Shown: positions 1-10,700 of the stretch, piece by piece
Layout: each line of letters opens with the position of its first letter
Position numbering within the stretch: position 1 is the first letter of the stretch
Assembly (NCBI GenBank): GCA_013398015.1
Contig: VZRR01011617.1
Span: forward strand, 68,246-132,245
Direction of reading: 5' to 3'
DNA from: Oreocharis arfaki
Lineage: Eukaryota; Chordata; Aves; Passeriformes; Paramythiidae
DNA: 64,000 nt
Translations under genes and position numbers: made by a program
Notes under the pieces: model-generated
Database searches by the model: none
The model's input: only the letters and a program-made list of their open reading frames with translations
What the model was told of the DNA's origin: nothing

Positions 1-339
1 GGTGGCTGTGGGGGCTGATCTTCACGTGATGGAGCCAGGGGTGTGTGTGGCTGGCGTTGGGTCTCGCAGCAAGATCTTCTCAACTAGGTTTCCTCTCCCC
101 TTTTGTTTTCCGGTGTTTAAAAAAGAGCTGGTGGCACATCGGTGACTTTACTGCCTGGGGTCTTACCAGGGGCTCCGTTTTCCAAGCGTGCCACTGTTAA
201 TCTTGGATTGAATCCATCATTTAAGCAAGCATCCTCTAGACATGTTATTTTGGTTTGGGGTTTTTTTTTGTTTTTTCCTTTTTTTTTTTTTTTTGCACCG
301 TTTCTAAACCGCTGTTTATTTTCTGTGGTGGAGTGGGTT

Positions 340-385
340 CTAATGCATAGGAATACATGCTCCTAATGCATAGGAATACACGCTT
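340..385. repeat. 23-bp tandem duplication, two copies
   Basis: Copies at 340-362 and 363-385 match at 21 of 23 bases; the core is taatgcataggaataca. It is a simple local duplication with no evident function. Confidence 0.85.
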
Positions 386-3300
386 CTGAACTGAAACGTA
401 CTTTTCTCCAGTCTCATCTCAATCCTGAGGGTTATTCTAGGGGAGAGGTTTAAAGGTTTAAAGACTCACAAATAAATAGGAATAGTTTTTGTAGGTTTAG
501 AAACTTAATCTCCTCATATGTTCCCGTGTAGGTACGGATTTATCTATCCATTGAACGCACATTCTTAAGTAAAAAAACGAACTGCTTAGCCTTGTGGGTT
601 TCTTCCCCTTAAAATTGGTTTTTGTGATAGTATATTTATGTAAAATATTTAAAGTTGCACATTTACCCTAATTATGTTCATGTCATCATTTTCTTTTGAC
701 TTTGCTTGCTGTTTTGAATAGCACCTTTTCTTCCTTTGGGATTTAGTTTGTCTTTATTTCATACCTTTGTATGTTTATGTCTAATAGAGATGTTCTTTTT
801 TTCTTTTTCCTCCCTAGGTGTTGGTGACTTCAGTCATTTAGGGGTTTAGTTCTGAGGAAGTAGAGACACAAGGATTGAGTTTCTTTTACATAGAAAGCTA
901 CAGCTCTTCACCAGTACTCTTTTTACTCCTTCCCATCCTTCCCTGCTCCGTAGGGGAGAACAATTTGGGAATTACTTTAAACATTCATTTATTCCCCCTT
1001 CCCTCCCTCAGAAATCTATCCTGGTCTCAGAGGCATCTGCTAGACAGTGCCTGACAGGACCAGGAGAACGTTATCATCGCTTGCTTGGTTTGGGAGCTTC
1101 AGTAGTACCCTTCCCTCCTTTGGGGTGTAGTGCAGAGAGGCATCCAGAAGACTTCCTTGCCACCCTTTTTGGTTAGTAGAGGATCCAGGAAAAGGGGTAC
1201 CTAGCAAGACACGTGACCTCCTTAAGGGAGCCAGAACTGAAGCAGCACTTGGCACGCTGAAGGAAACACCCATCTTTAGTGTCTTTTTCGTCTTCCACTC
1301 CTTCCTCACCAAATTTCTGGTAAGTCTCTTCAGCCCATTCATCCACGCAGTGCATGTTTCCCTTCCCCCACTCCAGGCGCTGGGAGAGGCATGCACAGAG
1401 ACTGTGGGGTGGGGGAAGGGAGGAGGGAAAACTGGCTGTGTACACACGGATCGGGGAGGAGAGGGGTTATTGTACCACACTGCGGGGGAACCTGGCACAG
1501 GTGGAAAAGCAGCTGATGTGGGAGGAAATGGTGTGTTTTATTTGCACACGGGCGTGCGTGCACACACAGGGACAGTGGAGGGGCATGAAAAAGCTGGGAG
1601 CCTGTTGTTGGGAAAAAATACCAAGACCGAAGTAGAAGGGTGACTGATGCTGACCAGTATTGGGCTCATGTTGCGGGGAGGAAAGAGAATGAGTTACTCG
1701 GTGGTGATCGGGAAGTGGGGTGTGTGAATGAGGAATCTTGCCTTCTACTTGCAAGCGTGAACACAGAGGAGGAAAGATGGGGGGTGTGGATGTCCGCCTT
1801 TCAGAGGCAGCTGTGCCTGGGAGGATTGCTGCTAGCATCTTGAACATCACTCAGTGCAAAGGTGGAGACAAGGAGATGAAAGCCATCATGGGGAGTGCAG
1901 TTGCCCGTCTGCAGGGGTGGGAACGAATGGGAACAATTAATATGTTCCCATATCCTTTGGCTGTTGCAGTCTACAAATCTCAAAGGGAAAAGGAAGTGAA
2001 TACTGTGATGTGCTTTCAAAGAGGTGTGCTTGGGGTTCACCTGCCTGCAGAGACTTTCAATTCTCCGATGCATGTGTAGAGGGTGGATGATAATGCAGCA
2101 GCAGTGGACAGATTGCGCTGCAGCTTTTCAATATATTACATAAAATGCATTTAAATAAATATTTTAATTTTTCAGATTCTTCAGCTTTTAAAAATGTGTT
2201 CTTTCCAAAGATTCTCAAACAGTTATGTGACAGTCTTAGGAAAACTAGTTTCTGGTACGTAAAAGAGGAATTTTTCTTGATGTTGGCCTTAAGCATCACC
2301 ATGAAGCAGCATTGTCAGGAACAAGTTGATTTATCTTGGATTTATTTTTCTGAAGATGTCAGTTCTTTTCTGTATCACCATGTGATATATTCATCATCCA
2401 TACATATTTCCTTAACATTTTCTTTAGATGATCATCATTCTGGTATCTTTGTGCGGAAAAAAAATCACTTGTGCTTTGTGCTCGAAACAGCTGTGTGCAG
2501 ACCCGCTCTCCCTATGACATAGAAAGTCCTGTTTCTGGGATATTTCAAATACTGCTCTCTTCTCATTAAGATGAGACAGAGGCTTCCATGACACTGTATG
2601 ATGGATTACATGCTGGGTCATGTGCTGGATGACTGTTCATTAGCTGTTTAACTGGTCTGCTATCTGAGATTGACTTTATAGTTCAGATCTGCCTTGAGGT
2701 GTCTCCTGAAGGAGATAACTTGCAAGCATCTGCCAGCCATTCTTAGGTCTTCACTGTCTTGAAATGTGGCCTTCCAGCCATTCTAGAAACTGCTGTAGTG
2801 GTAGAGATGATTGGTTTGTTGGAAATGTTTACTCAGTTTTAAGCCTTAGCTAGTTAATGATGAAAAGGGAGTCAAAATACCTTTTCCATCTTGAATAGCA
2901 CTGTTCTGAAAATAATTATTAAGAGATAAGCATTAATGGTGTTGTTAGTGCTACTTGTAGTGACCCAAGTGCTTGGAGCAGTGTTTTTCCTAGTTCTCCA
3001 TTTCCCATGGTGGTTGTGACTGTCAGTCTCTTGTTCATTCCTTCTCACTTCCCTGAGATTTTTATTGTCAGTATCCCAGCTGTAGGGATTAAACATGCCT
3101 AGAGGTGTGCTAAGACTGAGGTTAGGTTTGACCTCTCTGCACTCTATTCACTGCAATCCGTGGAGTTTGTGTTATCTGCACAGTGCTGTAACTGAGAGTC
3201 TGAGCCAAGCTCTGAAAAACGGGCGATTCTGGGAGGGGCTGCTGGTAATAACTGTTCCACTAACTTGTTTCCCAGATCCCGCTGTAGTCGGTGGGAGTGT

Positions 3301-3708
3301 GCTGCAACATCGGATCGCAGGTTGAGCAGGTGAAATAACTAGATAACGTTGCTCCTTGATGCTGTAAAACATCTGGGATTCCATTCGTCATTCCCGTAGG
3401 GGAGACACGACCTAGACTTTTTAGTTTTCAAAAGCATTGAGTAGTTGCATTCTGAACAAAAAGAATACCAAGCTTTTTTTCTTTGCATACTAGATACCTT
3501 TCATCTTACACATTTATCAATAATATATATATAGATTAGTATCTCCTGATAATGGGTTTCTTATTTCATCTTAAAGGAAATGCATCATGATGAAAAAGAA
3601 AAAGAAACTAGTCTATTTTTCTCCTGCTTTTGGGTATTGAAGTGAGGAGAATGCATAAATGAGCCATGGAGACCGATTTCCCATTCCTGGAGGGAGAGGG
3701 ATGTGTCT

Positions 3709-3769
3709 AATCTTCTCTCTGAAGAGAACACCCCGTTCAAGGCAAAAAGAGTGGTCTTCAGAGAAGATT
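3709..3769. repeat. Imperfect inverted repeat
   Basis: The arm at 3709-3725 pairs with 3755-3769 over 15 base pairs with one 2-nt bulge (an extra CT in the left arm). The loop is 29 nt. It could fold in RNA from either strand. Confidence 0.6.
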
Positions 3770-4661
3770 TCCAGATCTCTCTAGGCAGCTGATCTGATTG
3801 GCTGAGTTCCGTTATTTCAATAAAACATATTCATGTATGATGTAAAGTCGAAAAGGAGCACAGTGGGTGCTTTTGTTAGAACAGCTGCTAGAGGTGTACT
3901 GCAGATTGAAGGAATGTGGGAGGAAATAGGTTTGCATGTGCTGGGGAGGGAAGGAAGCTGCTGTGTGATTGCTGGAGTAAGGTCTGGCTTAAGCGATACA
4001 AAGATGCCACAGCTGAAAGTTGAGGTGAGCGTTCATTCCCTCTACTGATTGCAAGGAATCTGTTCCACGTAGTGTCTCCCTGAAGCAGTTGTGGCAGTGT
4101 CTGCTTGGCTGGCGTGACACACAGTTGTATTTTAATCACAGACTTTTTACTTTGATACCACTCTTTTTACCTCTCCCGGTCTGTTACATGCAGTTAAGTT
4201 TATGGTTATTTTTTGCCTTCTCATTCCATAAATCTGTGAAGTAGTTATTGAAAGATCGTACTTACTTTGGCTGTAGTGGCTTTGAGTGAAAACTGCACTT
4301 GAAGTGGCCATCTTGAAGTTATTTAAACATCTGCTCTTCCTCTTCTATATACCGTAGTTACTTTGCAATAGATGCTTTCACGGCTTAGGAAGTATTCTAT
4401 GCACACCCAGCATTGTCTGAGGCTGTGTCTTTTAGATTGAAATGGGTGGGGTTGGTTTTCAGGGAAGAGTTCTGGCAGTAATATCCAACTTCAGAGCTAA
4501 ATGCTTTTGTGCATCTGATTGCAAGGCCAGCTTTCGTCCTACAAACCATTTGTTTGAGAATGTGAGAGGGATTTTTAAAATGTTTGGGTTAATAGGGTAA
4601 ATTGCAAGTTTTGTTATGTGAGACTTCTTACACAATGAAAATAGATTATAAGGTGAGGCTG

Positions 4662-4701
4662 AAACTGATGAATATATTTTCAGGAATATATTCATCAGTT
4701 T
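4662..4701. repeat. Perfect 17-bp inverted repeat, 6-nt loop
   Basis: Bases 4662-4678 are the exact reverse complement of 4685-4701; the loop at 4679-4684 is TTCAGG. The stem is too short for a normal pre-miRNA. It could be a cruciform-prone site or a remnant of a palindromic DNA transposon. Confidence 0.9.
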
Positions 4702-5412
4702 TTAGGAGCAGAATGTTAATGTGAAAAAGAAATTATTTTGGGTGGAAAAAAATTATGGTATTGGGTTGGAGGAGAAGGATCCAAGAGTTAGGATTGCTCA
4801 TTTCTGCCTCTGCTGCTGGCTTGTAGCTTGTTCCAAAGTGAGCTTCTTAGTCTTTACTTCCAGACGTGAGATTGTTACCTGCCTTTCTTATGATAAGATG
4901 GGAGCTTTTGTATATGCATTTATAAAACCATTAAGATTTTGAGCAAATGAGATGAAGCATTAGGAGGGAGATGAATAGCCATACCCAAGGCATTTTTATA
5001 CATGCTTGGTCTAACGTGCCCATTGGTATATATGGATGGCCCTCCTTGACAATGTTGTAACTTCTTTCAAAAGTAGAAGATGGAGGAAAGAGAAGGATAT
5101 ACCTTTTTTTCTTTCTTCTTCGACCCTTTGCTGATTTTTAAGAAATTAAGTGCTAAAATGACAGGGAGAGATGATGGTGTATTTAAGGGGGTGAAGGTGG
5201 GGTCACGCAGAGAAGAGGTTTGAGAAAAATTGGAGCAAAATGGGGGGAAAATACTTATTTCTTGTATCAGCATTAGAACCAGTACTTGAGGGGTAAAAGC
5301 CTCAAACCACAAAAAGCCAAACTAAAACCCCAAGCGGGCTGAAAATACGTGATGGTTTCTGATTTATGTTTTTTTTTAATCGCTGAGGAAGTGTGTGTGG
5401 TGTGTTTTTCCA

Positions 5413-5620
5413 TGCCCTCGGCGTTCTCCGGCTGCTCTCTGGGATGCGCCCGTCCGGGCCGGGGGCAGAGCGGCCCTGCCCGGGAGGGGCGGCAGGTGGC
5501 GCTGCTCGGCCTCGCCAGCCCCTCTGCAAATGGCAGCGCTGAGGGGCAGTGCCCGGCTCCTCTGGAATGGGCCATGCGGCGGGGGCATTCCTGCCAAGCA
5601 CAGCCTGTCCCGCTGCCTAG
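5413..5620. promoter_or_regulatory. CpG-dense patch with GC box, candidate promoter or first exon
   Basis: Between about 5418 and 5520 I count roughly 13 CpG dinucleotides, against very few in the surrounding kilobases. A GC box (ggggcgg) lies at 5486-5492. The patch is about 2 kb upstream of the first RIMKLB coding exon and on the right side to be its promoter or a noncoding first exon; a donor-like caggtgg lies at 5493-5499. Long open frames here on both strands follow from high GC. Head-to-head promoters are possible, because MFAP5 lies divergently upstream of RIMKLB in mammals as I recall, but no MFAP5 exon is seen. Confidence 0.4.
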
Positions 5621-7495
5621 CCCAGGATGTTGTTCCAGGAAACTCCGTGTAAACTACCGCGTCCAGAAATCCATTGTTGAGGGAGACACAAGTGGGGCAG
5701 GATCTGATAGATGTCAGCCATTGCCTGCCCAAGCCTCATCTTGCCCTTTTCCCTTCGAGCTCCTTTGAAGAACAAAGAGGTTCTTTGAGAGATCAAAAGA
5801 TATTCCTTATAACCTCCCACACCCATTTTTTCTGCAGGGAGCAAACACTCTTTCCTGCTTTACCTTGAACATCTTGACTGCTGTCAAGGACTGGTCTGGA
5901 TCTGTGATTGTCTTTCCCTAGCTTCTGCTTTTTTTCAGTCTGTTAGTATGAAGAACTGTTGTCCTTGGCTTTATTGTTGCACCTCATTTACCAAATCAAT
6001 GGGAAAAAAGTCACAGTCTTTGCTTGTTGTTACTATGGTTCTCTGTACCAGGAATAAAAATGCCCACTTAAAATTTTATCTTCTTGTTAAGAAGAAGCTG
6101 TACTAGTAGGGGAAAAAAAATTTTTTTAATTCTAGAGAAACCTAGCTGGTTCTTATGGTTGTAACTAAACAATCCTTTTGTCCCAAGACCTGCTGCAGAA
6201 ACTAAAATTCTTTGTAATATCAAGTGATAGGAATTATATACTAAAGGTGTTTTTGTATTTACGTTATCTGCTGGCAGTAGTCATTAGGACTACCAGGCAA
6301 AACTCCTGTTTCTATCCCAGAGTTCAGTTCTGCTAGGAACTCATGTCAGATATATTGATGAAAATGATGATTTTTGCCTCTTCATTGTAATTGGAAAGTT
6401 TAAAGGTCACAGCCGTGAAAACCGTTCTGGTTTTCTCCAGAGTTCTTATTCCCTACACCATGCTTTTCTTTCTTGAATGTAAAGGAGTAGTCCATTAATG
6501 TACCTGTAATTGTTTTACAGCTTTTAAAATATTTCAGTAAAAATCTACAGTCAAAAATAGCCCAAGTCCTCTGTATTCAAAACAAAAAGGAGCAGTACCT
6601 TGCTGTTATTAGTTCTAACTCCATTGAAATTCTTCAATTTGAACTGTGTTCTCTTCTTGGTCCTGAATTCGTTAGTGCTGTTTATGAATAAAGGTGATAC
6701 AAAAATAATTGATTTGAAGCAAGAAAGGGCTAGCACTGAGATTCTGGCCTTGATTTTGCTTCATTTTACATGTGTTAATGTTCTGTATTCCTGACATTTT
6801 GTTGGTGCTCCTTGTTCCGTTGTTTTTCCATTATTATGTGTTCTGGATACTACTAAATATATTTCTAAGTATATCTTACAGCAGATGTGAAATATTTTTA
6901 AGAGCAAATCAGTCCTAAATAGTTATCTGGAAGATTCTGTGGTAATTAGTTTCTGTTCTTCTGGTCTGCTTTTTTAACATAAAGAGTTTGTCACGCACTA
7001 CTCTCTCCCGTATGTGGTGGAAAGAGACAAATCAAGTCTGTCACTGTATATATTAGCAGTGCCTAGGAGAAGGGTGGCGTTATTTCAGTTGAAGGAATTA
7101 TCCCAATCATGAAGTTGAAATTCTGGCCTTCAGACATGGCCATTCAAATAGTTTTCTGTTCTTTGCATGCTTCTTAGTACTGTCAAGAAAGAGAAATGCT
7201 ACCGCCAGTACCAGTAGTTACGTCTTTGTGTACTTCTTGAGGAGAAAGCTGGGATGAGAACCAAGACCTAATTTCTAGCACTTAATATTCCGTGGAATGT
7301 AAATGGATTTGTTTCTGTTGTTGGTACTTTTGGTTGCAGAGTAGGTGTAGACATTATTTTGCTTCTTGGAGGTTGGAAGTTGCAGTCTGTTGAAACAGAC
7401 TGACTTGTGCAGAGGAAGTGGGTCTTAGTACAGCAGGGATCATGAAGATAAGAGCCTATGTACTCTAACAGAGTTTCATCTTCTCCACTGTCCAG
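5621..7495. other. Noncoding DNA just upstream of the first coding exon
   Basis: No gene is recognised. A 9-bp inverted repeat (7383-7391 with 7394-7402) lies about 140 bp before the start codon. The last 20 bases are pyrimidine-rich and lead into tandem AG dinucleotides (7494-7495, 7497-7498) that could serve as a splice acceptor, so this is probably an intron that follows a noncoding first exon. Confidence 0.5.
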
Positions 7496-7541
7496 CAGTT
7501 CCAGTGGAAGGAGACCTTGAAGGTCGCAAGACCAGTCCAAG
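7496..7541 (+). other. RIMKLB: Probable 5' UTR part of the first coding exon
   Basis: A pyrimidine-rich tract ends in cagcag at about 7493-7498, giving an exon start at 7496 or 7499. An in-frame TGA at 7518-7520 lies 21 nt before the ATG and blocks any longer N terminus. The start has A at -3, a good context. The exact exon boundary is inferred. Confidence 0.5.
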
Positions 7542-7716
7542 ATGTGCAGTTCAGTTGCTCCCAGGCTGTGGTTCCTAACAGACCGTCGCATCAGAGAAGA
7601 TTACCCTCAGCAGGAGATCCTAAGAGCACTGAAGGCCAAGTGCTGTGAAGAGGAGCTGGATTTCCGGGCCTTGGTGATGGATGAAGTGGTGCTGACTATT
7701 GAGGATGGAAATCTTG
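7542..7716 (+). CDS. RIMKLB: RIMKLB coding exon 1 (residues 1-59)
   Basis: Starts MCSSVAPRLWFLTDRRIRED and ends one base into Gly59. Donor gtgaga at 7717. The start is supported by the upstream in-frame TGA at 7518 and by family similarity from the first residue. Confidence 0.95.
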
Positions 7717-10700
7717 GTGAGAATGAGCTAAGGCTGGGAATGTGCTGAAAGGGTTCTTGGAAAAAGATTGTAAAATGGAGCATCTGTATTGTTTAATAGT
7801 GCATTCCATGTATACCAGGCTACCTACCATTCATTGTCTAAATCATGTAGGTGTGCATCATACCATTTTAGAAAGAATTTATTATATTAATCAGATATAA
7901 TTGTTCTGTTTGCTAATTTGCATTAGAACTATTTTTGCCTTCCCTCTGCAGAAAAGAGAGGAGGGTTGTTTCGTTTTGGTGAGTCCGGGATAAGGACTAT
8001 AGGACCTCTGAATTAATAAGAAATCATGGAGCTTAATTTTTGCTTCCGTACTTGGACTTTATGGGTCACATTTAAGAGTTTCAGAGGGACTTTTTTCTTC
8101 TGTTTGTGTTCTGGCTCCAAGATAGAAAACACTGGAAATAATCTAAAAGGAATTTTCAATGAACAGTACAAAGTGTCCTGGAACTAGAGGTTATAATGTG
8201 ACATAACTAAAGCTGTACGGATGTGGAATTATGTGAATTCCAAAAAAGAACAGTGCTGATAAGTATGTGCATCAAATAATTTGAACTGTTACTACAATTT
8301 ACAGTGTTTAAAACCAAATGGTAAGGTTTCTGTTCTGTTTTCCTCTAAGCTTTTTTTTTCCCTGTGGTGATTAAAAAGGAAAAGCAAGATGTTAAGTTGC
8401 ATTAGAAATGTTAAGTGAAAGGATTCTGTAGCTAGTAAGCTTATGTGATAGGAAGATACTAGTACCACCAATGTCAAGCTGTGTAGTGTTTATGATTTAT
8501 TTTTGTTGCAACATTTTTTAATTTGGATTTCCCGAAGTAAGGACACTGCAGTGTTATTTTTTACCTTTAACTCTTTCATTCCTCTTCCCCATTTATCAGT
8601 TAGAAAATGTATCACTGGAGACCCAGGGAAGAATTACATTTCTGGAAGTTATATTAGAGTAATTCTGTGTGGAAATAAAATGTAAAAGTACCCTCAGCCA
8701 CGAAGAAGAGGTTGCCATGTATACCTTGTTTGTCTTTGGTAAATCATACGTAGGAAGCGAATCATAAAACTGACTCTGGGGAAGAACTTTGGTCAGAATT
8801 TATACCCTATTTTGGCATGAATCAATCAAGTATAAAACAAATGCATGGTAAAACCAGTATTTTTTATTCTGGTATTACTAAACTTCTATTTACCTATTTT
8901 GTCTTGTAATCTGAGGAGTCTTAAGATTTTTATCACAGATTGAAATTCTGTAGGATGTCTTCAAATCAAGGTGACTTCTTGTCAGAAAGTCTGAGCTCTG
9001 AGCGTGCTTTCCTTTGGACAGCGTGTAATGGGAACACAGCCATCCTGGACTATAGCTGCAGTCTCTGAAATGCATACTTAGTCCTTCAGCATTTCAGTAC
9101 TGTTTTTATTTCTTGGTGATTTCTTCTTTCCTGTCTTCTGTCTATTTTTGGGGAATTAAATAGGGTAAGTGTAAATTGTGGACCTTTCTGCTCTATTCCG
9201 TCTGATGTCTTCTAGTGCTGTGTCTATTGCAAGGAAAAAGATAAAAGTAGTGCAAGTCGGAAAACTAATATTGAAGGATGTGTAGGTCAAGAATGAGAAA
9301 AATTAAGAAAATTATTAGAAAAAAATGTAAGAAAAGGGAAATTATTCTTGTACCAGGTGTTCATTCGATATGATGTAAATAACTGACCATTTGAAAAGGA
9401 GTGAGATAAAAATGTTGAAAACTTGTGGATAGAAATTTTGTTATAAATAGTCTGGGCTGTCTAATTGTGGGTTTGGTTGTTTTGTTTTTTTTTTCTGAGG
9501 GGTGGGAATTGTCTTGTACCAAACAATTCTTTCTCTTGGAGAGAGATGAAAAATCTTCCCTCCTAATTTTCCTGTTCTGTTTTTTCTAGTGCTTTTGCAC
9601 ATGCTTTGATAAAGATTTCTGCTGGAGGACAAAAGCAAAAGCTTTGTGTTTCATTTTCCTTGTTAAAATCCTCATTTGGCCTTGGAGAAGGTGTCCTGGA
9701 ACAAAATCCAGGAGGTAGTGCATTCTGTACCCTTTTTGTTATCTACTGCTGTGTGAGGGATCCAGGTTGAGTAAAATTTTCTATGACATAGAGGAGTTGA
9801 TGAAGAGCATGTATCTTCAGTGGCTAATAATGTGCTTTTGTTTCCTTTTCTATCATTATTTATCTTGAAAGCTTAGCAATTCAGGGCTCAAACTCTGAAG
9901 GTAATACATGATACTGGAGGAGGTAATAGTTGGGTTTTTTTTCACGTATTCGCACTTTGATTAGAGCTTTTTTTGTCCTCTAAAACCAAGGCAATTTCTT
10001 AGGTAAATTGTTAGAAGAATGTTAAATTTACACAGTCAAGTTGGATATTACAGGATGCTATTTAAAACCTCAAAAATGTGATATTTCTGTAGATTATAGA
10101 GTCAGTAATCCTTCTTGTGGACTTGCTGCCTGTCAAGAACATGGCTGGAGACTTCAGAGACAAAAAATTCAGCATAGGATATTAAAAAGCCTAAAATTAT
10201 TTCCTTCACAGGGGTAGAGTGGAAAAGACACTTCTAAACTTAGGAAAATTGAGCAGAACAGTGAGATACATACCTGTGAAAATTGTCCTTTCCACAAACC
10301 ACATGGCATATACTTTGACAGCAGAGCTCACTGATGCAAGTATCACTGATGCCCAGGCCAAAGACAGATGTGTAAAGCTTTTGTGATGCTGAGATTTACA
10401 AAATTTGTGTCTGTCAGAAATGGTAAGATTTGCCATGGCCGAAGGGAAAGGGGGAGAAGGTGGGGTTGTTTCACTCAGTGGACTAAGCAGCAGCTAGTCC
10501 TTGGGGCAGGACTCTGCTGTATGGCAGGGCTGGATGGGAAGTGTGGCTGGATTCCCAAGGCAAACCAACAGTGTAGGCCCAGCAGTCCCTGCTGGTTCCT
10601 TTTCTTTCACAGCTGAAACTCAGGATGACGCAAAATGCCAAGCATCCCCTGCAGCCCCAGTGTCACTAGCCACGTGATGAACCTGCATGCAGCTCGAGAT

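Larger units (their letters stand above)
1..5400. other. Noncoding DNA upstream of the first coding exon
   Basis: No exon, RNA gene or transposon is recognised here. Several open frames of 60-127 codons around 1.0-2.1 kb overlap on both strands, lack familiar motifs and look like chance. The stretch holds T-rich runs (about 263-294), a 23-bp tandem duplication and two inverted repeats listed separately. It could be intergenic, or the first intron of RIMKLB if a noncoding first exon lies outside the window. Confidence 0.6.

Noticed and set aside
1040..2079. Group of overlapping 74-152 codon frames on both strands
   Set aside because: Mutually overlapping, low-complexity products with no recognisable domain; treated as chance.
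5349..5768. 139-codon frame and overlapping frames on both strands over the CpG patch
   Set aside because: High GC lowers stop frequency; frames on both strands overlap and none shows a domain or splice context.
7383..7402. 9-bp inverted repeat just before the first coding exon
   Set aside because: With only a 2-nt spacer and a short stem it is within chance expectation; mentioned only as context.
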